This document shows positions 46,461-58,155 of a stretch of DNA of 64,000 nucleotides, in pieces. The stretch spans positions 10,231,450 to 10,295,449 of the forward strand of contig CM074187.1 in the NCBI GenBank assembly GCA_037179385.1, in the 5' to 3' direction. The position numbers were made by a program, and so were the translations under genes. Source of the DNA: Holothuria scabra (lineage: Eukaryota > Echinodermata > Holothuroidea > Aspidochirotida > Holothuriidae). A model generated the notes under the pieces. That model did not search any database. It saw only the letters and a list, made by a program, of their open reading frames with translations, and had not been told where the DNA came from. Each line of letters starts with the position of its first letter. Positions within the stretch are counted from its first letter, which is position 1.

Positions 46461-49320
46461 AGTTGTCAGTGGCTAGGAATATTAAAACCCACGGCCTAAA
46501 ATTAGTCACAAAATTGTTGCAACTGGTCAGCCAGTCTCCGTTTTACAAATGTTCTTTCTATATTTATATCACATTAAAGGGCAAGAGGAGTCATCCAAAC
46601 GTACTTTTGAAGCAACAGTCAAATATCAATATCTACTTTTTATCTCTCTTCAAATTATCTTTCTTCATATTTTAGGACCTCATATTGCATATTACAGGTT
46701 ATCCAAGCAGTTACTCGAGTTACTCGTAGTAAATTTCACAATTGAGAAGCAAAATAGTAACGTGATCATCAACATCCAACCATGAAACAGCACAGTATTA
46801 CACTATTACAGGTATACAGGTATTTCCTTTCAATTTACACAGTTAACCATACCATCCTAGCCCTCTCCTTACCCACTGTTTGTACATATATCTTGTCTGT
46901 ATGTAACTTGTGAAGATGTCGAAGAAAAGATGAACCTCAAGTGCCCCTTTTCAAGCTACAACCTCTCACCTTTCGTCCTAGTTGGAGAAAGAGCCTATGA
47001 AGTTTGAAATCTTGGTGAACTATTTAGGGGTAAAGTGTTAACGGAAGGGTCAGCTATCTAGTAAGTTAAGTCTCTTACAGGTGTTAAGTCATTAAGTAAC
47101 TATTAAATGGGTACCGGGTCAAAACATCCCATTCCTGAAGTCATTATCAAGTTGGTGACTCTAACGTTCAGACGTAATATGTCACTTTACCGGAACTTTT
47201 GTTAAAAGTAAGACTAGACCATAAAGTTCAACCTCTTTTAAAATGAATCGTTATCTTGTTTTGAAGTGTCTCCAGGCTAAATCTTTTACCCTGAAGGAAA
47301 AAAGTTTTTTAGATGAACGTAATTTCAGTCGAAAATAGGATAGGTTATCAATTGACTGACTTAACTGACAATAGCCTACCTGTTTATATAATTTACCTTC
47401 CGTTGTATGTTTTCTTCAATACCACTGTCTTTGACCGCTGTACCTATGCAACGTCGCAGACCGATGTTTAAACGCATCTGCTACGCTTAGTGTGGAATGT
47501 CAATATATCGAGACCGGAGGGAAGGCTCTAGGATTGTATAACTAGGTGGGCCGGTTTGGTCTGGGAAATTACGCCTTGTGCTCCTCATTGACTCCGTGAC
47601 TTGCCTTTTCGTCCTTTCAAATTGGTCGTTTAGACTTTTTTTTAAAGAAAAGTAACATTTTTTTGTGTTTTCAGTCAAACTTGATCAACTTGAGTTGATA
47701 TTTGAAAAAAAAATCGTCATTTCACGTAAAAGTGCGTAGCGCTACAAACTTATTGCACATAGGCCTATCTGAGGTACGCATATATTATTATGTAAAATAA
47801 ATTCCACATGTAACGTACATGTTTGCCAGATGCAAGTTGTACAATTGTTGTATAACGGCAACTTTCAAAATATAATTTTACCTATTTGGTGTAAACAGCA
47901 AAATTTGCGAAAGCAAAAAGTAATACGGTACGGCACCGTATTTGGGGTGACATCTGACGTCAATAGCTGGAAGTATGTAACCTTCCGTAACACTTGGCAT
48001 ACTCTGGTCCAACCGAGAAAATGCTTAAAGTGGCCTAACTACATTTCTTACAGCGATCATTGTTGAGCATTCACAGATAGTTTCTGATTTTGCATTTGAA
48101 CAAAAAAATGCACTTTGTGCCAGTTTTAAAAAATATTTCCTTGTTATATTTATACCGCCATATTTGGGGATATTGTTGAATGGATTTATCGTTAGTGAGA
48201 CTTCTTTGTGAAACAAAATAAACAACTCCTTTTTGTTTATTTTGAAGCTTGATATGTTCTTTGCATTTCGGTATTTCTAAGTAACTTTGACTTTATTTTT
48301 ACTTCGTTTTTATGTTCTTTAATTAGAAGCCTATCATGCTAATATTCTAAAACACGGACCGTTAAACACTGATGTTCTCCTTGGTCTATTTGTTTTAAGA
48401 GACAAAAAGACTAAACCGCCCTCAGAAACGGAGCCCAAATTTATTGAAACAACATATTTCATACAAATTTCGAACACCAAATACATGCAACATCAAACCC
48501 ATTGCGTTACATTATTTGTCGTCCTACCTTACTCATCTTTTAGCTAATTGAACAGTTAATTTTACAATTGGTGAAAATGACTGAACCATGACGTACATAT
48601 AATAAAATATATAACTAAATTAAAATAATCCAGCAATGAATTGATCACCACAAAAAATGATCCAATTAACAGAGATAGTAGCAGTTTGACAAGAAACGTG
48701 ATTGATTAAAGGCTATGTAAGACATGACTAAGAATTTAACTTGAGTGATTTATTAAGCAAATGTTGCAATGAATTGGGTAAAGTCACAGTGAAATCCTGT
48801 AAAATGTCTCTGGTGCCACAACATCAAAAATTGCAAGTCAAGTTTTTGGCAATATTTTCCACCATTTTTTAAATAAAACATTTGAAAGGGTTAAAACAGC
48901 CACATAAACCGAGCACTCTGAAAAGGCGTTTAGGCTAGTACGTAGTTAACAATTTTTATATAGGCCAACTAAACACACATGTCAAATTTCTAAGCATACC
49001 GCTTTTAAACACGTTTATTGCCAAACATACGGTTTTGGGTAGCCGAACAGGTTTCGAATTTAGACGTATTTACAAATCGGTGCAAAATAAGTGTTTCATT
49101 GCTAAACATGTTTTATAAAGTGCTTATTTTGCAAAACAAGTAAATTTCCAATTTTTGTTGTTCCTATTCAAGTATCTTTAATAATATGTCAAGGTTTAAA
49201 TACTTCATTCAAGGTGAATCATACAGTTACTCATTGTAAATTTCACAATTTAGGAGAGGAAAATGTTGTCACATGAATCTCAAGACCCATTTATTGAACG
49301 GGAGGCTTTAATACACACTT
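46461..49320. other. Mostly anonymous AT-rich stretch
   Basis: Frames at 46463-46785 and 47487-48225 are AT-biased and lack splice logic. No repeat copies noticed. Confidence 0.3.
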
Positions 49321-49324
49321 CATG

Positions 49325-49605
49325 AGCGTCCGCAGAAAAAAAAAATCAGGGGGGGGGGCGCAAAACCTCTGAGTCACCATGGATTGACACGGAGCTTGAG
49401 AAAATTTCGGCCCGAAATGCCTCCCAGATCGCTGGAAATGGCATTTCTAAAGCCTATTTTTCGCAACTTGGAAAACACGTTTTGTTCGGGTTTTTTTTCT
49501 CTGATTTTTATACGTTTTTCAAATTTTTGATTTTCCAGGGGGAGGGGCACTTGGAGGGGCAAGTGCCCATCCCCCTTGCCCATGCCTGCGGACGCCCATG
49601 ACACA
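49325..49605 (-). repeat. Repeat with GGCGTCCGCAGGCATGGGC end
   Basis: The right side, read on the minus strand, gives GGGCGTCCGCAGGCATGGGC then a G-rich block; the left side has GCGTCCGCAG and a GGGGGGGGGCGC run. GCGTCCGCAG (49326) and CTGCGGACGC (49587) are inverted ends of 10 bp, so this is probably a complete element of about 270 bp. Confidence 0.65.
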
Positions 49606-49854
49606 CTTGGTCAAGTTGTGTGACTGCATTTAACGAATTAGGGACTGGTTGGTGCAATTAGATCCGGTTTGGTCAGAGTTAAAGATCGCTTTTGTTTATC
49701 ACTGAAAAGATTAGATATTTGGCAACTGAAGTGAGAGTGTTAGGTTAAAAAAAGGCTGGAAGGATTTTCTACTAGAAAATGTTTTGTTTATTTCATGACT
49801 TTTGACCATTCTAACCACCCACCCCTGTTGAATTTCCTCAGGTTTCCGTGTCAG

Positions 49855-50005
49855 TATAACATTCCACTTACACCATAAACTGGTAAATTTAACCAGGAAT
49901 TATTATTTAAATTAGAGACGAAACTGGTTAAGTGAGTTTATTAGTTATCATGAATAAGAGTTCCTGGTCAAATTTACAATGATTGTGAGAGTGTTACATG
50001 TGTTA
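49855..50005. mobile_element. Palindromic MITE (AACA-CTGGTAAATTTAACCAGG)
   Basis: ACATTCCACTTACACC, TGGTAAATTTAACCAGGAAT on the left face GAGTTCCTGGTCAAATTTAC and GATTGTGAGAGTGTTA on the right as inverted arms of about 50 bp. A possible relative lies at 11.0 kb. Confidence 0.65.
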
Positions 50006-50102
50006 CAGTGACATAGCTAATCCGGAACCTGGTGATAATTCACCAAGGGTTTTTTTAGAATGTGACATCCTGGTCATTGGTGTAAAACCCTCCTTTTCAA
50101 AG

Positions 50103-50282
50103 GTAAATTCTTAAAAGACTATGGTCATATTTTCCATTCATCCCCAAACTATGGTCAAAGTATTGGCCTCAACTTTGGTCAAAATTTACTAATTCGTTGA
50201 CAAATTTTACCACTGAGAACTAACTTTTTTACCACAAGTTTGAGTCATTGCATTGTTGACCATAGTATTTTCAGGGTGTATT
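50103..50282. mobile_element. Palindromic MITE with CTATGGTCA arms
   Basis: TTCTTAAAAGACTATGGTCA on the left and TTGACCATAGTATTTTCAGG on the right are inverted; the interior repeats ACTATGGTCAAAG and TTGGTCAAAATTTAC. Motif use is close to the 58.0 kb element. Confidence 0.6.
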
Positions 50283-50514
50283 ATTATTTTGGTTTGATAG
50301 ATGATTTTTTCTAGTTTCATGAGAATTGTGCATGGGCGTCAAACCTGGCGGTCAGACAGGGAGCACATCTCCCACATTTTGGAAATGTGTTCATTGACTT
50401 TATATCTAGTACACAATAAACTTTTGGTGGCAATGCCCTTGTCCCCCCTCCCCCACTCAAACACACACATTCGAGTGTGAACTGTGAGAGATTGTGACAC
50501 TCTAAAGGCGAAAG

Positions 50515-50768
50515 ATTGAAATTCACTCCAGAAAGTGTAGGCTACTGAGAAGACACCACTCCTAGTGAGAGTGAACTCCCCCCCCCCCCCCCGAACAGTG
50601 TAAATTCACTCCAAAAGAGCTTTATTTTACTCCATCTGTGTGAAGTATCGATCTTGTTGGAGAGAATTGCACTCCATTTCTGTGACATTTACTCCTAACA
50701 GGGACGGTCACTCAGCATGATCACACTTTTTTGGGAGATTCCACTCTTTTTGTTTTTAGAGTGAAGGA
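50515..50768. mobile_element. ACTCC/GGAGT palindrome-rich element
   Basis: AAATTCACTCCAGAAAG, GTAAATTCACTCC, ACTCCATC, GCACTCCATTTC and CACTCTTTTTGTTTTTAGAG occur in the same order type as at 21.2 kb. A C-run of 15 is at about 50578-50592. Confidence 0.55.
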
Positions 50769-50924
50769 TTTTTTTCAGGAAAAGTAATTTTTGTCACGTA
50801 TTTATCTATATGATACCGAGGTCATTCCGCAAACGTTTTCGTTGGGTCAACGGTTTCCCATATGGCAACTGTTTGCCCCCTTATATTGAGTTAATCAATT
50901 AAGTAACTAGCATTAATATTATAG

Positions 50925-50946
50925 TTATATTTTAATTAAAATATAA
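50925..50946. repeat. Perfect 22-bp AT palindrome
   Basis: TATATTTTAATTAAAATATA at 50926-50945 is perfectly self-complementary, and one more base pair extends it on each side. Confidence 0.85.
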
Positions 50947-51014
50947 ATTACTTATATTTCTATTTATACCAGAATACAAATTGACATACAGCCAGCGAGG
51001 CCTATTTTACTACC

Positions 51015-51271
51015 TCCATGGATCAAGTGGTTTGTGGTTAGAACATCCGACCTGCAGTCGAGAGGTCGGGAATTCGACTCCTGGCCTGGTCGTACCCAAG
51101 ACTTTAAAAGTGGAACCTACTGCCATTGTGACTGGTGCTCAGCATAAGCAATGGAGTAGGAAAAACAAGCTATAGTGAGCTACAAAAAATAAAAAAATTA
51201 AAAAAAAAAAACCGTTGCTGGCTCGACCAACTATTAGACACTGTTCCATAAAACCCCATTTAAGTAACTAA
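51015..51271 (+). mobile_element. Full-length SINE-A with tRNA-Cys-like head
   Basis: Head GATCAAGTGGTTTGTGG, GACCTGCAGTCGAGAGGTCG and a GAATTCGACTCC B box, similar to the 16.6 kb head. Body GGAACCTACTGCCATTGTGA, GCTCAGCATAAGCAATGGAG. An A-rich expansion (about 51184-51212) replaces the CAACTGGAAAAAGG segment. Tail AAGTAACTAA is short. Confidence 0.85.
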
Positions 51272-53045
51272 TTCATCACTTCCTAGTCACAAAGTGTGGC
51301 GAGAGGCTACACACATACACTGAAAAAATGCAATTGCAACACCAAACTACTTTTCCGCTTCGAGAATTGTCCCTGGTCTTCTTACTCTTGCCATTTGCTA
51401 CGGAATTAACTACGGTAGTTTTAATTGCATGTGCACAAGAAGGATTATTTTCCGACACTTTTGTGGTATTTGCTTGTATTCTTCCGTTTATACCACATTC
51501 CCAAATAAAAAAAATCTTGATAATTTCTGTAGCGTCGCTTTTTCGCTGTTGTTTAACAATTGTATTATTTTAAGGTAAATGAGTCAAGTTCCCCCGTGTT
51601 CGGGCAATCCTACATGCAGTATGATTGTACAGTATGCTTATTGCGTGGTAATTTGTTAATGGGGACCTTTAATTCTCTCAACCTACTTTCAGCCTGTGTC
51701 AAAACCGTCTAAATCTATTCCTCATTTTGTGTATTGTTTCGTGTATTTTTTCACCAATTTTCAACATACCTTTTTGTTCTGTATTTATTTGTGCGATTGA
51801 ATCTGTATTGTAACTCTAACACCTCTTTGGAAGTATAAAGAGTAATAAACTAAGACTGAACATTAGATAGCTGACACAATGAGTTTTGATGACTCCTAAA
51901 ATATTTGAATATCAAGTTCTTTGTCGGACCGGCTTTGTCCTATAGCACATAAAATTTATTATAGTTCCTGTATGGTCACGGGTGATTGACATTGGAGGGA
52001 AATATTGCGTTTATTTTTGCAAAAATTTTATAGTTTTATAATCAATATGTTTGAATGAAGCATGGCACTTTGTTCAAAATATTTATTTTGTTTTTATTTA
52101 GTCAGGAAATAATTTAATAAATTAGAAAACTTCATATCATAATGAGTTTCTCACATGCAGATAACTATTCAGTTATTTGTTGCTACAGAACAATGTTTTC
52201 ACTCTAAACTCGAAATTTCCAATGATGCAACTTCCATAACTTTTCTAATACATAACTTTTTGAGGAGATATGTAAAGCTATTGGTGGTGGTTATTGGTAA
52301 GACTGATAATAATACAAGTTGTTTTCAGTGTATGCCATGTTGGTAAATTTAAGAAGGTAATATTTTCCTTTAAATTAAAGCTCACGTGACCTACAATATT
52401 TGCAAGGTAACACTTTTATATTGACCCATTTTAATTCACTATGCGACCTTCGTTTGATTTTGATACAGGAATGATAAACTACCTACCCATACCTAATGAA
52501 CAACTACATATAACGTATACTTACTTGGTAATTAGACCTTTGGCCTTGCGTCTCTTACCTTAACTGAAGCAGAAAATAAGTTAATTTGCATGTAAATCGT
52601 TTAAAAAAGAATGCCGTTGGCTTCACTAAAGTAATCGGTTGTATAAAGTCGATATGAATAACTACGCATGGTACACGTGGTTGAAGTCCAACACGACAGA
52701 TGATTTGTCAAAGTATGTGTTGCCATGATATAGTTTGTGAGACGAGTTTCCAATAGGGAAATCTCTGGATATTGCATCCTTGATCATTTTACGTTAAACT
52801 AGCTTCCTGGTTCTGACGTAAAAATGTCCCCACAGAATGGTAGGAAATATGAAATAATGAAATTATAAAATAAGTAATGAACGATATAGGGTGCAGCTTA
52901 CACCATATCTAATGTTTTGTTTTCTGTCAAACGGATGATTGTAAAGATTATTCTACTATTTTTGTGAAAATATCAAGGCAATGGAAAAGCTCGACAGAGG
53001 GTTGGAATAACTCCACTCCACCTGGACCCGATAAAAGTCGGAGTC
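51272..53045. other. Mostly anonymous AT-rich stretch
   Basis: Besides the LINE-like end at 51.8 kb no supported feature. The 81-residue frame at 51328-51573 is hydrophobic and T-rich and overlaps a frame on the other strand. Confidence 0.3.
51770..51865 (+). mobile_element. Possible LINE 3' end (hairpin plus AATAAA)
   Basis: CTCTTTGGAAGTATAAAGAG forms a hairpin (stem CTCTTT/AAAGAG) followed by TAATAAACTAAG. Many L2/CR1/RTE-type retrotransposon 3' ends have a small hairpin of the type CGCTTTG...TATAAAGCG before an AATAAA repeat. No reverse transcriptase remnant was seen upstream. A host transcript terminus is also possible. Confidence 0.3.
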
Positions 53046-53049
53046 TTAA

Positions 53050-53285
53050 AATGAAGGTTTCTTAAGATCACAGAGAGTTGAGCAGATCAAGGTCAGAGTG
53101 CAAGCCATGCAAACCCGAGTCCGCGTAGTTAAAACTTTCTTGTCAATGGAGAAGGTGGCGACTAGTGCAAACCGATATCGAAGACTGGTACACTTGAACG
53201 TATTAGTGGGCTTAGCTACAAAATTGTCAGCTTTCCACAACAATCTCTCGTTTTTGTTAAAACTGTACCCTGCTTTTATAGACTG
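53050..53285 (+). CDS. Candidate C-terminal exon, unrecognised protein
   Basis: A frame open from about 53050 ends with TGA at 53283-53285. From about 53074 it reads Arg-Val-Glu-Gln-Ile-Lys-Val-Arg-Val-Gln-Ala-Met-Gln-Thr-Arg, an amphipathic basic helix or short coiled coil, and later His-Leu-Asn-Val-Leu-Val-Gly-Leu-Ala-Thr-Lys-Leu. AAGATCACAG at 53073 is an acceptor-like site directly before the coding-like part. Codon use is balanced and GC is higher than in the flanks. No family recognised and no polyadenylation signal close by. A minus-strand frame overlaps (53046-53243) and is less coding-like. Confidence 0.32.
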
Positions 53286-53497
53286 AGTAGTTGTGAAATT
53301 GTAAATTTCCTTTAAAGGACACGTTTAATGTATGTAAAGCTCGACGGTGACAAAACAGTATTCCCCTTCCGAAGTGGGTTTTTCACAATAACATATAATT
53401 TCCAATTTTCTCCGCATTAACCTATATTTTCAAAATTTTATTACTAAAACACCGAAATTTGAATTGAAAACTTGAGAAAAAACTTGAGAAAGATTTG

Positions 53498-53625
53498 TTG
53501 GTTAGATGAGGCTTTTTGCCTTAGTTTCTAACCGAAAAGGAAAGAAAGAAAGAAAGGAAGAAAGAAGGTAGAAAAAAAGTAAGAAAGAAAGTAAGAAACA
53601 AACAAAGAAACAAAGAAAGAAATTC
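53498..53625 (-). mobile_element. SINE-A 3'-end fragment with AAAG-rich array
   Basis: GTTAGATGAGGCTTTTTGCC and TTAGTTTCTAACCG match only the last 40 bp of SINE-A in reverse; AAAG/AAAC repeats with variants follow for about 85 bp on the body side. Confidence 0.65.
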
Positions 53626-55050
53626 AAATTCAAATTGTAAATTGTATCCGACTAGAAAACCTTCGGTGTTATACTTTGATGTCAACTACAGATAGTTTTC
53701 AATGACGTTACAGCTGATGGTTGGAAACCAACAAGTCCGTGGGCAAGACTCAACCGTCAACGTACATTCTGGGGTTATTCTCAGACTTGGCTAAAACACT
53801 TCATGGGAAAAGCTCATCTGAAAACTATATCAGTAAAACGAGTAGTCCAGAGCCAAATTTATTTTGGACATGTTAAAGAGGACATATTCTATTCGGCGTG
53901 TTGTTGAAGTCTGAATTAATTTCACACGTTCAGTTCTCGAAATAGTAGCAATTAAATTAATCAAATTGTCTGCATAGAATGAACATGAAGTACCCGTAAT
54001 GTCATGGACTCACATTGTTGGCCAATGTTTTCTATTTATTTATTAACCACCAGTTTTATGCAACTAAACTCTGCTATTTTGATAACATATGTGCATCATG
54101 AGCAATGGAATTTTAGAAACGTTATAAACCATAAGGTCAATACAGTATCCCTCATCAATTCAATTTCAAACTAATAGAATGAAAAATAAAGAGAAAAAAA
54201 ACATTGGCCAATAATGTAAATCCGTGACATCACACCTGCTAGCTTCAAGTTCACTTTTAATAGAAAATGTATGAACTTCAATTGCTCTATTCTTTTAATG
54301 ATAAATACGTGTTGCGTGAAGTGTTATATATGTATGTCCGATAGCCTGTATTATTAGCTTGGATATATTCACCAACTAGCGTAGTCTTTAACAGGAAATT
54401 TATGTTCATTGTGTTAGTCATAATGTTTATAATTTGTAGAAAATTATTTACATATTGTCATTTTTCCATTACTTTACATTACTTTCTATACTATCAGGCT
54501 ATCACTTCCTATTTTCGTTCTTCAATTTGACGGCGGTTGCCATTTCTTCTTTTATGTTGTCGTTCCTTTCGTTTTCATTCTGTAATGATTGTGTTACAAC
54601 AGCCAGATAGCAGTGGTTTGTAAATTTTTCCACTCTTTCTATAGTTAATTGTTCACACGTCTTAGTGTACAGGTTACGTCGTTAACTTGTACAAACGGTC
54701 AGTACAATTAACCTTATTCTTCAAAAGAAAAAAAACAATTTGAGTAAAATCTTCCTAAAATAACCTACGAAAATGTCAGGTTCATGGTAACTATGGTTAT
54801 TCAATGTCATCTATTTCTTGCAGATTTGTGCAGGAGTGGGGTTGATTTATTAGACCATTTTTTATCTTTTGCATGTTTTCTTCATTTTTTTTGTGTTAAA
54901 TTACGGCATCCAATCTGCAGCCATTTTGAATGGTGTCGTTTAGAAAAGCACACTGTGTTACTATGTCAGCAGGTATCTTTGTTTTATTTTGGAAGAGAGG
55001 TACACAAATCTCTGTTCATAGCTACAATGCTCAGTCTTTCTTGTTCTGTA
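53626..55050. other. Anonymous stretch
   Basis: A 123-residue frame at 54784-55155 is Cys/Phe/Ser-rich and begins next to CTATTTCTTGCAG, but its composition is typical of T-rich DNA. Nothing else supported. Confidence 0.3.
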
Positions 55051-55054
55051 GTAT

Positions 55055-55225
55055 GTTTTCATGTGACGTCAATATTGGTTAATCACGCCCATTGCCGGGT
55101 AAAACATCACCAGTCATCACGTTGGTCTAAGTTCAGCTGCTTCTGTGCTGTCTAAACCTACTACACTACATGTTTCGCCCGGGAGTGAAGAAAGGGACGT
55201 GGCTTGTGACGTCAGTGAAAACACC
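55055..55225. promoter_or_regulatory. Promoter-like cluster with two CREs
   Basis: TGTGACGTCAATATTGGTTA (about 55061) combines a full CRE and an inverted CCAAT box, followed by CACGCCC. About 150 bp on, GGGACGTGGCTTGTGACGTC then AG supplies a second full CRE. The segment is richer in CpG than its flanks (CGCCCGGG near 55177). A transcription start cannot be placed from sequence alone. Confidence 0.3.
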
Positions 55226-55727
55226 CTATATGCTTCACATTCTGCCAGATTATCTTACATATAGACTAATGAAGTAGTATCAAAAGTATTCAAAGATGGT
55301 CGGATAAAGTCGGAAAAATGCAGGCCTTAAACCTATTATTTGCAATTCTTTTGTTTTTATAAATGAGATATGGTTGTACAATGAAACCGTTTCTAATGCC
55401 CCAAATGTAAAGGATTAGAAACGTATGAAGGAAATAGAAGGAAGATGACTAATGGCGATGGCCCCGACTAATGACCGACTTCATCAAGCAGCTCGGCATC
55501 TTCAACATGAAACAATTTTTATCAGACTAATGGTACATCACGTGATTAGTTCAAAGAACAAAATCCTTTGACTTGCCCTTCTGTCTGGTTGGGTTTTGGC
55601 AGATATAAAAGGATATAAAATCATGTGTATATGACAATTTTTGTACGTTGGCACGGAATGTTTGACCCGAATCTGTGTGCATTTTTGTCAAATTTTGGTC
55701 AAATTTCTGCAACTTTAGCTTTCATAT

Positions 55728-55950
55728 GTAGTTAGTTAGTTAAAAATTTAACGATACACCAGCACGAATATGCTTTTTTTGTGTTAACTAGATTAAAAAA
55801 GGTAAAAGGTTAAATAGGGTTTCGAATACGATACAAGCTGACAGGTTCAAGTTAGGTTTTAATATATAGGTTTCAAACACAGTTCAAGCACGGAGCAAGT
55901 CCTTCCCTAAGGTCGCCTCTTTCGGCAGAGGGGAAGTACCGTGGATCATA
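55728..55950 (-). mobile_element. SINE-B copy, complete
   Basis: Tail TAGTTAGTTAGT, then TTAACGATACACCAGCACGA, TGTGTTAACTAGATTAAAAA, a region of GTTCAAG/CAAGCA-type repeats, AAGGTCGCCTCTTTCGGCAG and AAGTACCGTGGATCATAAG. This is the best copy for the internal part of the family. Confidence 0.85.
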
Positions 55951-56690
55951 AGAAGTAGGGATATGAGCATGAATATGACCTGGTGAAACACAAGTTCTCT
56001 CTTACCTGTCCTTTATTATTAGATTTTTAATTAAATTTATGCTATTTTCTCATTAAAATATTAGACGAAGGGAAATACCTGCAACAGTGCAAGGAAATGC
56101 AGTGCTGATTAAACAACAAATTATTGTGGAATTGTAACACAGCTAGACTTCTATTTAACGAATGATTAACTTGTTTTAAAACATGGGTCTATTACCGTAA
56201 TACCGCCATTTTTAAAATGACATACTAAAGTACCCGTCAAGTTTGGAACTTTGAAAGCAGTAATAGTTAAAGGTGGCGAAATAACCCTGAATATATTGTT
56301 CAACCGTTGGTAGCGAGTATAAGACCAAATAATAAGAAAATGTTATTGCACTTTTAAGAAACAAGCGTGATTCGTATCGGCTTGCGTTTGCAGTCTATAC
56401 ACTCTGAAGTCCGTTCCATCGAGTAAGATATCAAATGTGGAATTTTAAAAATAGATATTTCAGAGATTGTGAAGTAAATCGTATTGATCCAATATTGTCA
56501 TCGTCCATTCCATGGAGATATCAAATGCTGGAATTTATTCATTCATATCTAAATAGCCAATTGCCCAACAATTTGTGCCTTTCTGTTGTGCAACTCACAA
56601 TAATACATATTTTGTTAAAATATTTATATGACCTTGAGTGTTTCCTGTTTTCTTGCATTTTATGTTGCAGAGATGGTTTATAACGTTAAA
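55951..56690. other. Anonymous stretch
   Basis: A frame at 56435-56683 is AT-biased. No other signal. Confidence 0.3.
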
Positions 56691-56714
56691 AGAGGGGTTC
56701 AAGGTCACAGCAGG

Positions 56715-57243
56715 ATTAAGTATGTAAGAGGGGTACTTATTCTGAGCATTTTGGTGAAATTTGCATTGAAATCCGATGTGTGGTTCTCAAGATATTAGCA
56801 CGTAAAGTTTTCACATTTTCAACAACAAGTGAACTTGAAACAAGCATATATGACATCACATCCCCACATTAATGGGTAGTCTTTTGTTTTTCTTTAAACT
56901 TTAGACTGGATTTTCTCCTCAACAATCCCATATTATTAAAATATGATTGCATAAGTGGCATGAGAATTTTACAAACTTTGCATCACTCACGGGGAGGTCA
57001 TACTCCTATTAACTTCAAGGTCAACACAACAGTCTGGTAAAACAAAGGGACACAAAGCATTCCTTGCCAATGTGAGGAAGTGATATAAGTTCTGCTGCCC
57101 TCAAACTCTCTTTTGAACACAAATCTACTCACTTCATTTACTGATATCTTGAGATACATGTCCGATTTGAATGGAACTTTTACCACACTGTGTAGATTTG
57201 GTTCCTCTTTCACATATGAGAATTAATTTTTTTTTTAAACTTC
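56715..57243. repeat. Dispersed repeat family G, copy 2
   Basis: Aligns with 8340-8878 from GAGGGGTACTTATTCT to AGAATTAATTTTTTTTTTAA. On the minus strand a frame of 71 codons (56998-57213) contains Lys-Glu-Glu-Pro-Asn-Leu-His-Ser-Val-Val-Lys-Val-Pro-Phe-Lys-Ser; the 8.6 kb copy encodes nearly the same residues there with conservative changes (Asp for Glu, Ile for Val), hinting at former coding function. Confidence 0.75.
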
Positions 57244-57935
57244 CCCTTTAATTGAAGTCACCCCAAATCAGTGAGAACGTATCAACATTTTGGCACAAGG
57301 TGCAGGGGCTTTCGGAAAAACAAAGAAATACAAAGATTGTAATTTGTCACAAATTATTGCAAAACCTACCATTTTGAATTGGATGGATAAACTTCAAAAT
57401 GTTATATCGTAGCTTAGAAATGCCATGTGGAGATGGAAATTGACCATTTAAATTCAGTTTTATGATCCATAATATATATTTTTGAATTTCAGACTTAGGT
57501 TATATTTTATCCCCTTTCACCTACTTTTTCATGTGACTCATTTACATTTCTTCAAATGACAAGGCATAAAACATTTGATGGAGTTTTCATTTCACTCAGA
57601 ATATATAATAATCAACCAACAAGAGTTTTACTCTGAAATATACTCATTTTAATGTTTTACATTCTTTGGGTGGTTTCAAATTTGAATCATGGGGTGCACA
57701 CATCTTTTACGCATGGGCCAAAAATTTGCGAGTTCTTTTCAGCTGTTCAGTGAATTACGATTCTTGAAAATAAAGAGACCAGGATGTGTTAGTTGGAATT
57801 TCATCATCATTTATAAATTAAAAAAAAAGAAAAACAAGTAAAAAATGTAAAATAAACAAAATAACTTTCCTTTTAGAAATTACGGTACGTATTAAGATAT
57901 GGATCAATTAAAACATAAACAAATAATGAAGTAAT
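57244..57935. other. Anonymous AT-rich stretch
   Basis: No supported feature. Confidence 0.3.
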
Positions 57936-57937
57936 AA

Positions 57938-58155
57938 CGCACTCTAAAACACTTTAACTATGAACCGACCCAATCAATGTTCAATTGTTGACCTAAAGTG
58001 TGGTTAAACGTCAGCAATTTATGGTCATATTTAACCATAACCAACCCTTGATCACAGGTCTGGTCAACAATTTGACAATGGTTTGGGTCGGTGCATAGTT
58101 GACCAAATCAATGGTCACATTGACCAGCCTACCATATTCTCTTTAGAGTATAGAA
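57938..58155. mobile_element. Palindromic MITE (CACTCTAAAA end, TTGACC repeats)
   Basis: CACTCTAAAACACTTTAACT, ATGAACCGACCCAATCAATG on the left face TTTGGGTCGGTGCATAG and TCTCTTTAGAGTATAG on the right. The interior repeats GTTGACC / GGTCAAC several times in both orientations. Its termini resemble those of the 8.0 kb element. Confidence 0.75.

Noticed and set aside
54784..55155. 123-codon plus-strand frame after a TTTCTTGCAG acceptor-like site
   Set aside because: Composition (Phe, Cys, Leu, Ser, His) follows from T-rich DNA, the frame opens well before the acceptor, and the promoter-like cluster overlaps it.
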